A stretch of 64,000 bases of DNA from Streptomyces sp. NRRL B-1140 (GTDB lineage: Bacteria > Actinomycetota > Actinomycetes > Streptomycetales > Streptomycetaceae), in contig NZ_LGEA01000036.1 of the NCBI RefSeq assembly GCF_001280065.1, positions 186,001 through 250,000 on the forward strand, read 5' to 3'. The notes beneath the pieces are model-generated. The model ran no database searches, was not told the DNA's origin, and saw only the letters and a program-made list of their open reading frames with translations. Shown here in pieces: positions 16,068-25,003 of this stretch. Within the stretch, counting starts at the first letter, position 1. Every line of letters starts with the position of its first letter. Position numbers and translations under genes: made by a program.

Positions 16068-18428
16068 TCAGGCGAGAGTCAGCTCACACACATGGGTGGC
16101 GCATACCGTCCCCGGAGTGACACGCAGACGCAGCACAGGGCCGGCTGACAGCACCTCGACGGTCTCGTCCACCCGGCTCACCCGTCGGACCGGGCGGTCC
16201 CAGGCGATCTCCAGCGGCTCGCCGGTGCGGGGCGGTTCGCTCACGCAGAGGGTAGCCGTGCGGCCCCTGACGACGGTCAGCAGGCTGGCGGCGGCGGACG
16301 CGGTGAGGGGGCCCGCGGTGCCGGGCTCCCAGAAGTTCGCGGCCGTGCAGCCGAGCGAGGGCACGGTGACGGCCTGGCGGCCGGGGTCGTTGGCGAGCAC
16401 CGACATCCAGTGGGGGTCGGCGGCCCGGCGCGCGACCGCCCGGCGGGAGGCGCCGGGCATGAGGACATAGGCGTACGTGGCGTCCTCGGGGTCGATGCCG
16501 TGGTCGAGCCACAGGGTCTGCCAGCGGCGGGTGCGCCGCTCCCGCGTGCCGCCGGTGTTGATGTCGGACCAGGCGCCGGTGCGGTCCTCGCGCAGCGTCT
16601 TCGGCTCATGGCCGGGCAGGAGCCAGCCACCGTGGTCCTCCAGGTGGGCCCAGTGCGGACCTGTGACGAAGCGCTGGGTGCCGGACGCGCCGAGGTTGCG
16701 GTTGTCGACGATCGTCTCGACCGGGACGCCGTCGGAGCAGGTGATCCCGGCGCCGAGGCAGATCACCGCGTCCTCCACGCAGATCCAGGACTTGCGGGCC
16801 CGAAGGGTGGAGCCGAGGCCCTTGAGGTGCTGGCCGAGGACCGCGTACGTGCCGTCGGTGGTGCCGCCGACCCAGCGGGTGTCCGGGCGGGCCGTGCCCC
16901 ACTCGCCGCCTTCGCGGTCGGCGAGCCGTCTGGTGGAGACGGTGGTGCCGGGCAGCCGGTACCAGTCGACGGTCGGCCAGAACCAGTCCGTGTACTGGTC
17001 GCTGGTGCCGGACCACCAGGCGACCATGCCCGCGCCGGTGTGCCAGCCGCGGGGGTTCTCACCGTTGCCGCACTCGTAGTAGGCGATGCGGTCGCTGGCC
17101 ATGGCGATGTTCACGGTGAAGCCGGGCCCGCGGTGGACGGCACGGTCCATGGCGGCGAAGAGGTGGTGCCCGGCGGGTTCGGGCGCGGCCGGGGCGGGTG
17201 AGGCGGCGATGCCGTGCAGCCGCGCCAGGTCGGCGACACCGAACTGGGGCGCCGTCAGGATCGGGCTGACGGTGTCCCGTTCGATCCAGCCCTTGACATG
17301 AGCGTGCCAGCGGTCCCGTGCCGCCGGGCTCGCGCCGGCCGCGAGGAGGGCGATCGCGGCGATGAGCTGGTGGCCGTGGTAGTGGTCGCTGCGCAGGATC
17401 TTGCGGTCGTCGGCGGTGAGGAGACCGCGGCTGATGGCCCGGCCGTTGACGCTGTCCATGACCAGTCCGTCGTGGAGGAGCGGCACGTAGGCCCGCTCGA
17501 CGCTGTCGAGGACGATGCTCCGGTTCGGGTCGGTGACCTCCCATGCGGATCCCGCGAGCAGCGCGAGGAGCCGGCCGAGACCGTCGAGCATGACCTGGCC
17601 GTACGTGCCCGAGTAGGCGACCCAGGTGTGCTGGACGAAGGAGCCGTCGGCGTGGAGGCCGTCGCCCCGGGTGACATAGGGGAAGACCGGGGAGAGTGCG
17701 TCCCGGGCGAGGGCGATTTTGGCGGGATCGCGGCCGAGGACGCCGCGCAGGGCGACGGAGCGGCACAGGTCGACGCGGTTGGCACCGGTGGAGGTGCCGC
17801 TGTAGTCGCGGAGGGCGGCGTCGGGGACGAAGTGGTCGACGGCGGCGCAGGCGGCGCCGACGCGGGACTCCCCCAGCTCGTCGTACAGGGCGGCGGTGAT
17901 GTCGGTGAGCAGGCGGGGGCTGCCGATCTGCCACTCCCACCAGTTGCCGTAGCGGGTGGTGGAAGGGTTGTAGACGGTGGCGGTGAGGTGGTCGAGGCCG
18001 CGCAGGATGCCGGCGAGCAGGCCGGGGTCCGCGGTCGAGCCGGTGCCCTGCTGGACGTAGGCCTGCGTCATGGTCCACAGGCGGCTGTAGGCGAGGGTGA
18101 TGCCGGCCGGCGGGTCGAAGGGGTGGCCTGTCCAGAGGGAACGCGCCGTCGGCGCCATGCTCGCGTGCAGATCGCGGGCGAGTGCGCCGGTCTGAGCGAG
18201 CCGGGCCGCGTAGGGTTCGGCGGCCGGGTCGTAGCCGGTGCCGAGGGAGATGCCGAGCCAGCGGCGGCGGAGGGTGTCGTACGGGTCACCGGGCAGGTCG
18301 GCGCCTCTGCGCACGGGCGCCGCGGCCGCCGCGAGGGCGGCGGCCGCCAGCAGCAGGGCGCGGCGGCCGGGCCGGAGGGCGGTGGCCCCGGCCCCTCGGC
18401 GGGTGAAGACGCGACGCTGGGGAGCCAT
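16068..18428 (-). CDS. Secreted polysaccharide lyase family 8 (hyaluronate/chondroitin/xanthan lyase type)
   Basis: A 786-residue lyase cleaving uronic-acid polysaccharides by beta-elimination outside the cell. The N-terminus has twin arginines followed by an Ala-rich hydrophobic stretch (about 20-40) consistent with Tat or Sec export. The alpha-toroid domain holds NWWEWQIGSPR near residue 162, the candidate catalytic Asn in STGANR near 217, and His/Tyr in FVQHTWVAYSGTYGQ (about 265-279); a long beta-sandwich domain follows. I prefer the ATG at 18428, which has AGGG at 7 nt, to the ATG at 18434. Host or soil glycosaminoglycans are possible substrates; the specific one is not readable. It stands alone, between accB and a degenerate region, and looks like accessory gene content. 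Confidence 0.88.
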   Translation of the reverse strand: MAPQRRVFTRRGAGATALRPGRRALLLAAAALAAAAAPVRRGADLPGDPYDTLRRRWLGISLGTGYDPAAEPYAARLAQTGALARDLHASMAPTARSLWTGHPFDPPAGITLAYSRLWTMTQAYVQQGTGSTADPGLLAGILRGLDHLTATVYNPSTTRYGNWWEWQIGSPRLLTDITAALYDELGESRVGAACAAVDHFVPDAALRDYSGTSTGANRVDLCRSVALRGVLGRDPAKIALARDALSPVFPYVTRGDGLHADGSFVQHTWVAYSGTYGQVMLDGLGRLLALLAGSAWEVTDPNRSIVLDSVERAYVPLLHDGLVMDSVNGRAISRGLLTADDRKILRSDHYHGHQLIAAIALLAAGASPAARDRWHAHVKGWIERDTVSPILTAPQFGVADLARLHGIAASPAPAAPEPAGHHLFAAMDRAVHRGPGFTVNIAMASDRIAYYECGNGENPRGWHTGAGMVAWWSGTSDQYTDWFWPTVDWYRLPGTTVSTRRLADREGGEWGTARPDTRWVGGTTDGTYAVLGQHLKGLGSTLRARKSWICVEDAVICLGAGITCSDGVPVETIVDNRNLGASGTQRFVTGPHWAHLEDHGGWLLPGHEPKTLREDRTGAWSDINTGGTRERRTRRWQTLWLDHGIDPEDATYAYVLMPGASRRAVARRAADPHWMSVLANDPGRQAVTVPSLGCTAANFWEPGTAGPLTASAAASLLTVVRGRTATLCVSEPPRTGEPLEIAWDRPVRRVSRVDETVEVLSAGPVLRLRVTPGTVCATHVCELTLA

Positions 18429-18434
18429 GCTCAT

Positions 18435-18908
18435 GCCCTACCACGGGGATCCGGTCACCTGAACGACGGATCCGGCCGGGGTGACCGGAACGGAGGAAGG
18501 GCCCGACGCCGGTGAGCCGTGCGGCGGGCGGGGGCGCCGGGTGGTTCGGCGGGCCGGGGCAGCGGGGGCGGGCGGCGGGCGGCGGGCGGCGGTACGAGCC
18601 CGGCACGGGGCTGCCGAAGCGGTTCAGCAGAGGTTCGGCAGGGGTCGCACAAGCCCGGGGCGGGTCAGCCGAAGCCACTCGGCAGGCGGCGCGAACCCGA
18701 AGCCCGTCGGTCGCAGTGGCGCGGAACGGGCCCGACGACGCCGCTCGGGAAGCGGCTGAAGAACCTCCGTCCACGAGTCCGCCGAGCAGCTCGGCGCCGT
18801 GCGCCCGGGCGCCGGTCCCGAAACGGCTCACCGGGCGACGGCACGGACCCGAGGCCGGTCAGACGGCCAGGCACGCCGGCCCCGACCGCGACACGAGTTC
18901 TTCGCCGG
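18435..18908. other. Non-coding degenerate segment with repeats of the SDR 3' end
   Basis: No convincing gene in 474 bases. It contains an 18-bp direct repeat, GCCGAAGCGGTTCAGCAG, at 18613-18630 that also forms the last codons of the neighbouring SDR gene (18912-18929), and a looser third copy near 18670. The segment may be decayed duplicated gene ends. Confidence 0.55.
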
Positions 18909-19766
18909 TCAGCCGAAGCGGTTCAGCAGGCGGCGGTAGAGACCCGGGGCGAGGCCGCGGACGCGGCCCGGGACGGTCAGCCAGGTGGGGACGTAGGCCT
19001 CGTCGCGGTTCTGCTGGACGGCCTCCCGGATCGTGCCGGCCACGCAGCCAGGCGAGAGGAGACCGGTACGGGTGCCGTCGTGGGGCCTGCCGCGGCGGGT
19101 GTGGAAGGCCGTGTCCACGGCTCCGGGCACGACGAAGGTGACGCCCACGCCCGTGCCGCGCAGTTCCTGGCGCAGCGCCTCGGCGAAGGCGGCGAGCCCT
19201 GCCTTGGCGGCGGAGTAGACCGCCTCCTCGCGCAGGCCCACGCACCCCGCGAGCGAACCGAGCAGCACCACGCGGCCCCGCCCGGCGGCGATCATGGCGG
19301 GCAGCACCTCCCGTACGAGGTGCAGCGTGGCGTTGAGGTCGAGGGTCAGGACCCGGTCGATGTCGGTGTGCGGCATGGCGGCGAAGGGGCCCGCCCAGCC
19401 CATGCCCGCCCCGGCGACCAGAACGTCGATCCGGCCGGTGGCGTGCAGCGCGGACTGGGCCAGCAGACGCGGCCCCTCCGGCGCGGCGAGGTCGGCGGGC
19501 AGCACGACGGCCGAGGTTCCGGACGCCGTCTGCTCCAGGCGGTGCCGGTCGCGTCCGCTGAGCAGGACGTGCCAGCCGTCCATCGCGAAACGCCGGGCCG
19601 TGGCCGCCCCGATGCCGGAGGACGCGCCGGTGACCAGGGCCACGGGCCGGTCGAGCCGTCGCGGTGGCCCGTACTGGTGCACGCGGGCGGGGACGGGGGC
19701 CGTGGAGCGTCGCGGAGCGGGATCCGCCGGGGGGTCGAAGGCCGAGCCGGAGCCGGTGAGTGTCAC
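18909..19766 (-). CDS. Short-chain dehydrogenase/reductase
   Basis: A 285-residue SDR-family NAD(P)-dependent oxidoreductase. The Rossmann nucleotide-binding motif TGASSGIG lies near residue 45, NAG is replaced by VAGAGMG in the fourth strand region, and the active site has S (LLGSLAG) followed by YSAAKAG (Tyr-x-x-x-Lys). An insertion-free C-terminal substrate domain ends RRLLNRFG. The GTG at 19766 is preferred because AGGGAGAG lies upstream; a longer reading frame to 19949 has no support. The substrate is unknown. Divergent from yceI with 361 bases between. Confidence 0.86.
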   Translation of the reverse strand: MTLTGSGSAFDPPADPAPRRSTAPVPARVHQYGPPRRLDRPVALVTGASSGIGAATARRFAMDGWHVLLSGRDRHRLEQTASGTSAVVLPADLAAPEGPRLLAQSALHATGRIDVLVAGAGMGWAGPFAAMPHTDIDRVLTLDLNATLHLVREVLPAMIAAGRGRVVLLGSLAGCVGLREEAVYSAAKAGLAAFAEALRQELRGTGVGVTFVVPGAVDTAFHTRRGRPHDGTRTGLLSPGCVAGTIREAVQQNRDEAYVPTWLTVPGRVRGLAPGLYRRLLNRFG

Positions 19767-20041
19767 GAGTCGCTCTCCCTGCGCTGGGCGTCCGCCGTGG
19801 TCTCGGCTGTCTCCATGTGCTCCCTTGACACGGAACCCCGTCTCGCGGGACACCGCCACCGCACCGGGCACCGGCCGGGGGGCCAGGCGCTCCGGCTGCG
19901 ACGGGCCCTCGGCCCCCGGGCCGCCCGAAGCCGGGCCGTCGTGCACCACGCGCGGCGACTCACCCTCGCGGACCGTGGGATTGCGCCAAGCGGTGGAACG
20001 GGACAGCGCGGCAAGGCCCGCCGGGAACGCCCCCTCCCGAA

Positions 20042-20107
20042 GATGTTGAACATTGAACGGAATAGGTCTACGGTGGGTCGCGTTGGAGTAGTTAAAGATT
20101 CAACATC
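20042..20107. promoter_or_regulatory. Inverted repeat upstream of yceI
   Basis: GATGTTGAA (20042-20050) and TTCAACATC (20099-20107) are perfect 9-bp inverted arms flanking a comparatively A/T-rich stretch that also repeats TTGAAC. The right arm ends 20 bases before the yceI ATG. This looks like two operator half-regions around a promoter, perhaps for a MarR- or TetR-type repressor; no cognate regulator gene is adjacent. Confidence 0.5.
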
Positions 20108-20127
20108 ACGCACAGGAGGCGTACACC

Positions 20128-20730
20128 ATGAGCATCTTCGGCCGCACCGACACCCGCACCGCCACCGCCGCGACCGCCGTGAACCCCGAGCTGGCCGCTC
20201 TGACCGGCGACTACACGATCGACCCCGCGCACTCGACGATCGGCTTCACCGCCCGGCACGCCATGGTCACGAACGTCAAGGGCGGCTTCCAGGACTTCAC
20301 CGGAACGCTCCGCCTCGACGGCACCGATCCGTCGCGCTCGACGGCCTCCCTCGACGTCGTGATGGACAGCATCGAGACCGGCAACGCCGACCGGGACGGC
20401 CACCTCAAGAGCGCGGACTTCTTCAAGACGGACGAGTTCCCGGCCATGACCTTCCGCTCCACCGGCGTGGAGGCCCTGAGCGGTGACGACTACCGGGTCA
20501 CCGGCGATCTGACGATCCTCGGCACCACCCGCCCGCTCGCCATCGACCTCGAGTTCAACGGCGCCGCGAAGGACCCGTTCGGCAACGAGCGTGTCGGCTT
20601 CGAGGGCAAGGCGGAGATCCTGCGCTCCGAGTGGGGCCTGACGTGGAACGCCGCGCTGGAGACCGGCGGTGTCCTGGTCTCGGACAAGATCAAGCTGAAC
20701 TTCGACATCTCGGCCATCAGGAACGCGTGA
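20128..20730 (+). CDS. YceI family protein
   Basis: A 200-residue YceI-domain lipocalin-like protein that, by family, binds an isoprenoid or other amphiphile. The domain opens with GDYTIDPAHSTIGFTARHAM near residue 30 and has the family strands TGTLRLDGTDPSRS, SADFFKTDEFPAMTFRST and a C-terminal VSDKIKLNFDISAI. Unlike Gram-negative YceI there is no signal peptide, so it is probably cytoplasmic. ATG with a perfect AGGAGG at 7 nt. It is followed by a terminator, so it is monocistronic. Confidence 0.93.
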   Translation: MSIFGRTDTRTATAATAVNPELAALTGDYTIDPAHSTIGFTARHAMVTNVKGGFQDFTGTLRLDGTDPSRSTASLDVVMDSIETGNADRDGHLKSADFFKTDEFPAMTFRSTGVEALSGDDYRVTGDLTILGTTRPLAIDLEFNGAAKDPFGNERVGFEGKAEILRSEWGLTWNAALETGGVLVSDKIKLNFDISAIRNA

Positions 20731-20740
20731 GTCCCGCGGG

Positions 20741-21734
<994 letters not shown>

Positions 21735-21792
21735 CACGCGGCTTCGGGGCCCGGCACCGAGGGGCGCCGGGCCCGCTCGGTCTGCTGGGGTT

Positions 21793-22371
21793 TCAGCCGT
21801 CCGGGCCCGCCGACTCCAGTTTCCGCACCGCCGCCGCCACGTGTGCGGCCCGGCTCCGCGCCGTCCTGGCCCGCAGCACGCCGAGCATCGCCAGGTACCG
21901 GTCCGTCCGCCCGAGGGCCGCGAACTCCGCCGCGGCCCGAGGGCTTTCTTCCAGCGCCGCCGCCAGGTCCTCGGGAACCTCGGCCTCCTGCTGCGACGCG
22001 TACGCCGCCTCCCACCGCCCGTCCGCCCGCGCGGCCGTCACCTGCGCGAGCCCGCCGGGCCGCATCCGCCCGGCGGCGGTCAGCTCCTCCACCCGCCGGA
22101 CGTTGACGAGTGACCAGAGGCTGCCCGGACGCCGCGGCGTGATCCGCTGGAGGTAGTACGCCTCGTCCAGTCCCTTGCGCTGCCCGGTGATCCACCCGTG
22201 ACACAGGGCCAGGTCGTTGACGTCCGCGGCACTGACGGAGGGAATGCCCGAGCCCTTCTTCGCGATCCTGACCCAGAGGCCGGGATGCGGAGCCGGACGG
22301 GCGGAGAGCCAGGAGTCCAGATCGGTCGCGTCCTCGAACGACAGGGGGCCGATGTCCTCGGAGCCGGTCAT
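21793..22371 (-). CDS. YdeI/OmpD-associated family protein
   Basis: A 192-residue cytoplasmic protein of the YdeI/OmpD-associated family, linked in some bacteria to peptide or bacteriocin stress but without a defined activity here. Typical segments are LSFEDATDLDSWL near residue 8, GLWVRIAKKGSGIPS near 30, and ALCHGWITGQRKGLDEAYYLQRITPRR (about 56-82). The ATG at 22371 starts the conserved region; the upstream extension is antisense to an MFS fragment and is rejected. It is convergent with the trypsin gene. Confidence 0.85.
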   Translation of the reverse strand: MTGSEDIGPLSFEDATDLDSWLSARPAPHPGLWVRIAKKGSGIPSVSAADVNDLALCHGWITGQRKGLDEAYYLQRITPRRPGSLWSLVNVRRVEELTAAGRMRPGGLAQVTAARADGRWEAAYASQQEAEVPEDLAAALEESPRAAAEFAALGRTDRYLAMLGVLRARTARSRAAHVAAAVRKLESAGPDG

Positions 22372-22447
22372 GGCACCACGGTAGGGCGGAAGCAGGACAG
22401 CTTCTGTCCGCTGCCCGGGCAGTGCGCGGCTTTTTTCGCGCGCCAGT

Positions 22448-22729
22448 GTGATGGCGTCGGGGAAGCACGCGGTGAGGCGGCTGATCGCCCGGGCGCTGTA
22501 CGCGGCGCAGGGCGCGCCGACCCTGGCCGGTGGTTTCGCGACGGCGGCGTTCAACGTGGGCGCGGCGCTGGGCCCTTGGGCAGGAGGCGCGGTGATCGGC
22601 GCCGGTTTCGGGTACCGGGCGCCGGTGTGGGTCAGCGCGGTTCTGGTGGGGCTGGCGTTCGCGGTCGCCGGAGTGACGGGGCGGGCGCGGGAGCGGGCCG
22701 CGGGACAAGGGGCGCCGCTACGACGCTGA
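22448..22729 (+). pseudogene. MFS transporter C-terminal remnant
   Basis: About 90 residues recognisable as the last two membrane helices of a DHA1-type major facilitator exporter: APTLAGGFATAAFNVGAALG, then WAGGAVIGAGFGY and VWVSAVLVGLAFAVAGV. The first ten helices are absent and there is no good ribosome site, so this is a gene fragment. It marks past rearrangement in this accessory stretch. A short direct repeat, CGCAGATCA-[AG]-GCCCTGG, at about 22768 and 22803 lies just downstream. Confidence 0.7.
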
Positions 22730-22820
22730 GCTCGCGGGCGGACCCCGGCGTCACCGCCCACCGGCCCCGCAGATCAAGCCCTGGCCGGGCGCTCCACCTG
22801 CCGCGCAGATCAGGCCCTGG

Positions 22821-24170
22821 TCAGAACCCGCCCCCGAAGTCCCCGCCCCCTCCGAAGTCCCCGCCTCCGAACCCCCCTCCGAAGCCGCCCCCGAAGTCGC
22901 CGGGGTCGAAGTCCGCGCCGGAGACGTCGCCACCGCCGTAGCCGCCGAAGTCGCCGTAGCCGGAGCCGTAGTCGGCCGCGTAGGCGGGGCCGGCCATCAT
23001 GCTGCCGAGCATGGTGCCGACGAGGAGGCCGGGCAGGAGGCCGCCGCCGAAGTAGCCGCCCGCCCAGGGGCCGTACGCCGGTCCGGCCTCCCAGTAGGGG
23101 CGGCGGCCGTGGTCGGTGTCGACCTCGCGGATCTCCGGGTCGCGGCCCTCGGCCAGGCGCCTGTCGTCGGCAGCGCAGACGGGGACCTCGCGGGCGGTGC
23201 CCGCCGGTGGCGTCCAGGTGGCGTCGGCGACGGAGGGGCCGTGGCGCGGGTCGAAGAAGCACGGGGGACGGCGCTCCGGCAGGGCCCCGCCTTCGCGGCG
23301 GGCCGCGAGCCGGGCCAGGGAGAACCGGCCGTCCTCCACGGCCTGGGTGACGGCCCGGACGTCCTCCGGTTTCGTCGCGGCCGCCATGAGGGACTTGGCC
23401 TGCTCGTAGGAGTCCAGGGCACGCTCGTAGTCGGTGCGCATGGCGTCGTCGGCGCCCGGCTCCCCGGGGTGGAAGTCGAGCCGGTCGAGTTCCTCGCCGA
23501 ACGCGGTGATGTCCTCGTCGACGACCACCCGCAGCTTCTCCAGCGCGGCCCGCTGCTCCTCCTCGTGGCGGCGCCGGTTGCGGCGGACCACGGCGTAGGC
23601 GCCCGCGCCGCCTGCCGCGACCAGGGCTCCGATGGTGATCAGGCCGCCGACCGGCACGTCCGTGCCCGAGCCGTCGCTCCAGCTGCTCGGCGCCGAACCG
23701 CCCACGTTGCGCAGGGCGTCGTCGACGAAGTCGTTCAGCTGGGCCTTGGTGTCACCCCCGTCCTGCGCCGCCGCGACCAGGTTGGACACCGCCTGCCTGC
23801 TCATCACGGAGCTGTCGGCGCGGGCGTCGAACCGGTCGCCGAGGTGGATGCCGTACAGGCCGGTGATGCCGGTCTGGGTCCGCAGGTTCCGGAAGAGGTC
23901 CTGTGTGGGGTAGCCGGCCGGGAGGACCGCCACGAGGACGGGCTTGTCCGCGTCCTTGATCTTGTCGGCGAGCGCCTCGGCGTCCGATTCCGCGAGCTGC
24001 CCGGAGGCGGCCGGATCGACGTAGACGGGATTCTCGCGCAGTTCCCGGGCGACCTGGGAGACGTCGGTGGCCGCGTGCGCGCCCGGCGCACCGGCCAGCA
24101 GCACCGCCAGTACGGCGGCGAACGGCACGATCAGCAGACGTACGACGGTACGCACCAGTGCGGCCCTCAT
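22821..24170 (-). CDS. Secreted/membrane-anchored protein with Gly-Phe-rich tail
   Basis: A 449-residue protein. Signal peptide about 1-34 (VVRLLIVPFAAVLAVLLAG, cut near AHA), an extracytoplasmic domain about 35-170 with VYVDPAASGQLAESDAEAL, one membrane segment about 185-205 (GLITIGALVAAGGAGAYAVV), then a cytoplasmic helical, charged region and a tail built of GGGFGG/GGDF repeats. The outer domain resembles those of actinobacterial TPM-like or Rv1476/DUF6676-type membrane proteins, but I am not sure. ATG 24170 is the last sensible start; upstream Shine-Dalgarno is weak. Divergent from the gene at 24283. Confidence 0.75.
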   Translation of the reverse strand: MRAALVRTVVRLLIVPFAAVLAVLLAGAPGAHAATDVSQVARELRENPVYVDPAASGQLAESDAEALADKIKDADKPVLVAVLPAGYPTQDLFRNLRTQTGITGLYGIHLGDRFDARADSSVMSRQAVSNLVAAAQDGGDTKAQLNDFVDDALRNVGGSAPSSWSDGSGTDVPVGGLITIGALVAAGGAGAYAVVRRNRRRHEEEQRAALEKLRVVVDEDITAFGEELDRLDFHPGEPGADDAMRTDYERALDSYEQAKSLMAAATKPEDVRAVTQAVEDGRFSLARLAARREGGALPERRPPCFFDPRHGPSVADATWTPPAGTAREVPVCAADDRRLAEGRDPEIREVDTDHGRRPYWEAGPAYGPWAGGYFGGGLLPGLLVGTMLGSMMAGPAYAADYGSGYGDFGGYGGGDVSGADFDPGDFGGGFGGGFGGGDFGGGGDFGGGF

Positions 24171-24180
24171 ATGTTCGAAA

Positions 24181-24196
24181 GTACCCGAAACGGTAC
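24181..24196. promoter_or_regulatory. Small palindrome in divergent promoter region
   Basis: GTACC-CGAAAC-GGTAC sits within the 112-base space between the divergent genes at 24170 and 24283, 11 bases from the first start. It is a candidate operator shared by both. Confidence 0.35.
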
Positions 24197-24282
24197 AGAA
24201 AGGGTTATCCGTCGAGAGGGGCATCTACCGGCGCGGCTGCGCCTAGGATGCCCCTGGCCATCCAGAGGGGCGGGAGCGGAAC

Positions 24283-24972
24283 ATGTTCGGACGACGCAGG
24301 GCTGCGGACATGACGGTGTCCGAACTGACCGAGCTGGACCGGTCGCGTACGCGCGCCGACCTGCTGTGGGAGCTGTTCCGGCATGCCGAGGCGGAGGTGA
24401 CGTCGGCGATCGGCTGGTATCTGGCCCGCCGCCGGGGGCCGTCGCTGTGGTCGCGTTCGCTGCGGGCGCTCGCCACGCTGCTGGGCATCGTCGGCACGAT
24501 AACGCCGCTGGTGCACGCGGCCTCGCCCACGACCGTGCAGCCCGAGTGGGGGTTCGTGTTCCTGGCCGGCGGGGCGGGCTGTGTGCTCTTCGACCGGATC
24601 TTCGGGTTCTCGGCGTCCTGGACCCGCTACATCCGCGCTGAGATGGCGCTGCAGCAGATCCTGAAGAAGGCGCAGTCCGACTGGGCGCAGGCGTTCCTGA
24701 GGACCACCGACTCCCCCAGCGACAAGGAGCAGGCCGCCCTGCTCGGGGTGATCGAACGGCTGCGGACCGACGCGCAGCGGATCATCGAGGACGAGGGCAC
24801 GGCGTGGGTCGGTTACCTGGCCGACGGCGTCGAGGAGCTCACGCGCTCCACCAGCAGCACCGCCACCGGCCAGCGCGCCCACACCGCGGGCCTCTTCCGC
24901 CTCGACCGGACCCCGGGCCGCGACCGCGGCGGTGAGGTCCCGGGGCCGAGGTCCCGGGACACGGCGATGTGA
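24283..24972 (+). CDS. Two-TM protein, SLATT-domain-like
   Basis: A 229-residue protein with two adjacent membrane helices (about 62-80, LRALATLLGIVGTITPLVH, and about 88-108, WGFVFLAGGAGCVLFDRIFG) flanked by an N-terminal helix with charged residues and a C-terminal helical domain, RAEMALQQILKKAQSDWAQA. This layout resembles SLATT-type proteins, which in phage-defence loci are predicted pore-formers, although many Streptomyces copies stand alone in core chromosome. No nucleotide cyclase or effector-regulating gene is adjacent, so a defence role is not supported here. ATG after GGGAG. Paired divergently with the Gly/Phe-rich membrane protein. Confidence 0.7.
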   Translation: MFGRRRAADMTVSELTELDRSRTRADLLWELFRHAEAEVTSAIGWYLARRRGPSLWSRSLRALATLLGIVGTITPLVHAASPTTVQPEWGFVFLAGGAGCVLFDRIFGFSASWTRYIRAEMALQQILKKAQSDWAQAFLRTTDSPSDKEQAALLGVIERLRTDAQRIIEDEGTAWVGYLADGVEELTRSTSSTATGQRAHTAGLFRLDRTPGRDRGGEVPGPRSRDTAM

Positions 24973-25003
24973 CACGCGCCCCGGGGCCCCGGCCGGCCCG
25001 CTG

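Noticed and set aside
24283..24972. Anti-phage defence module based on the SLATT-like protein
   Set aside because: No cyclase, reverse transcriptase, TIR or other defence partner next to it; the neighbours are metabolic or envelope genes.
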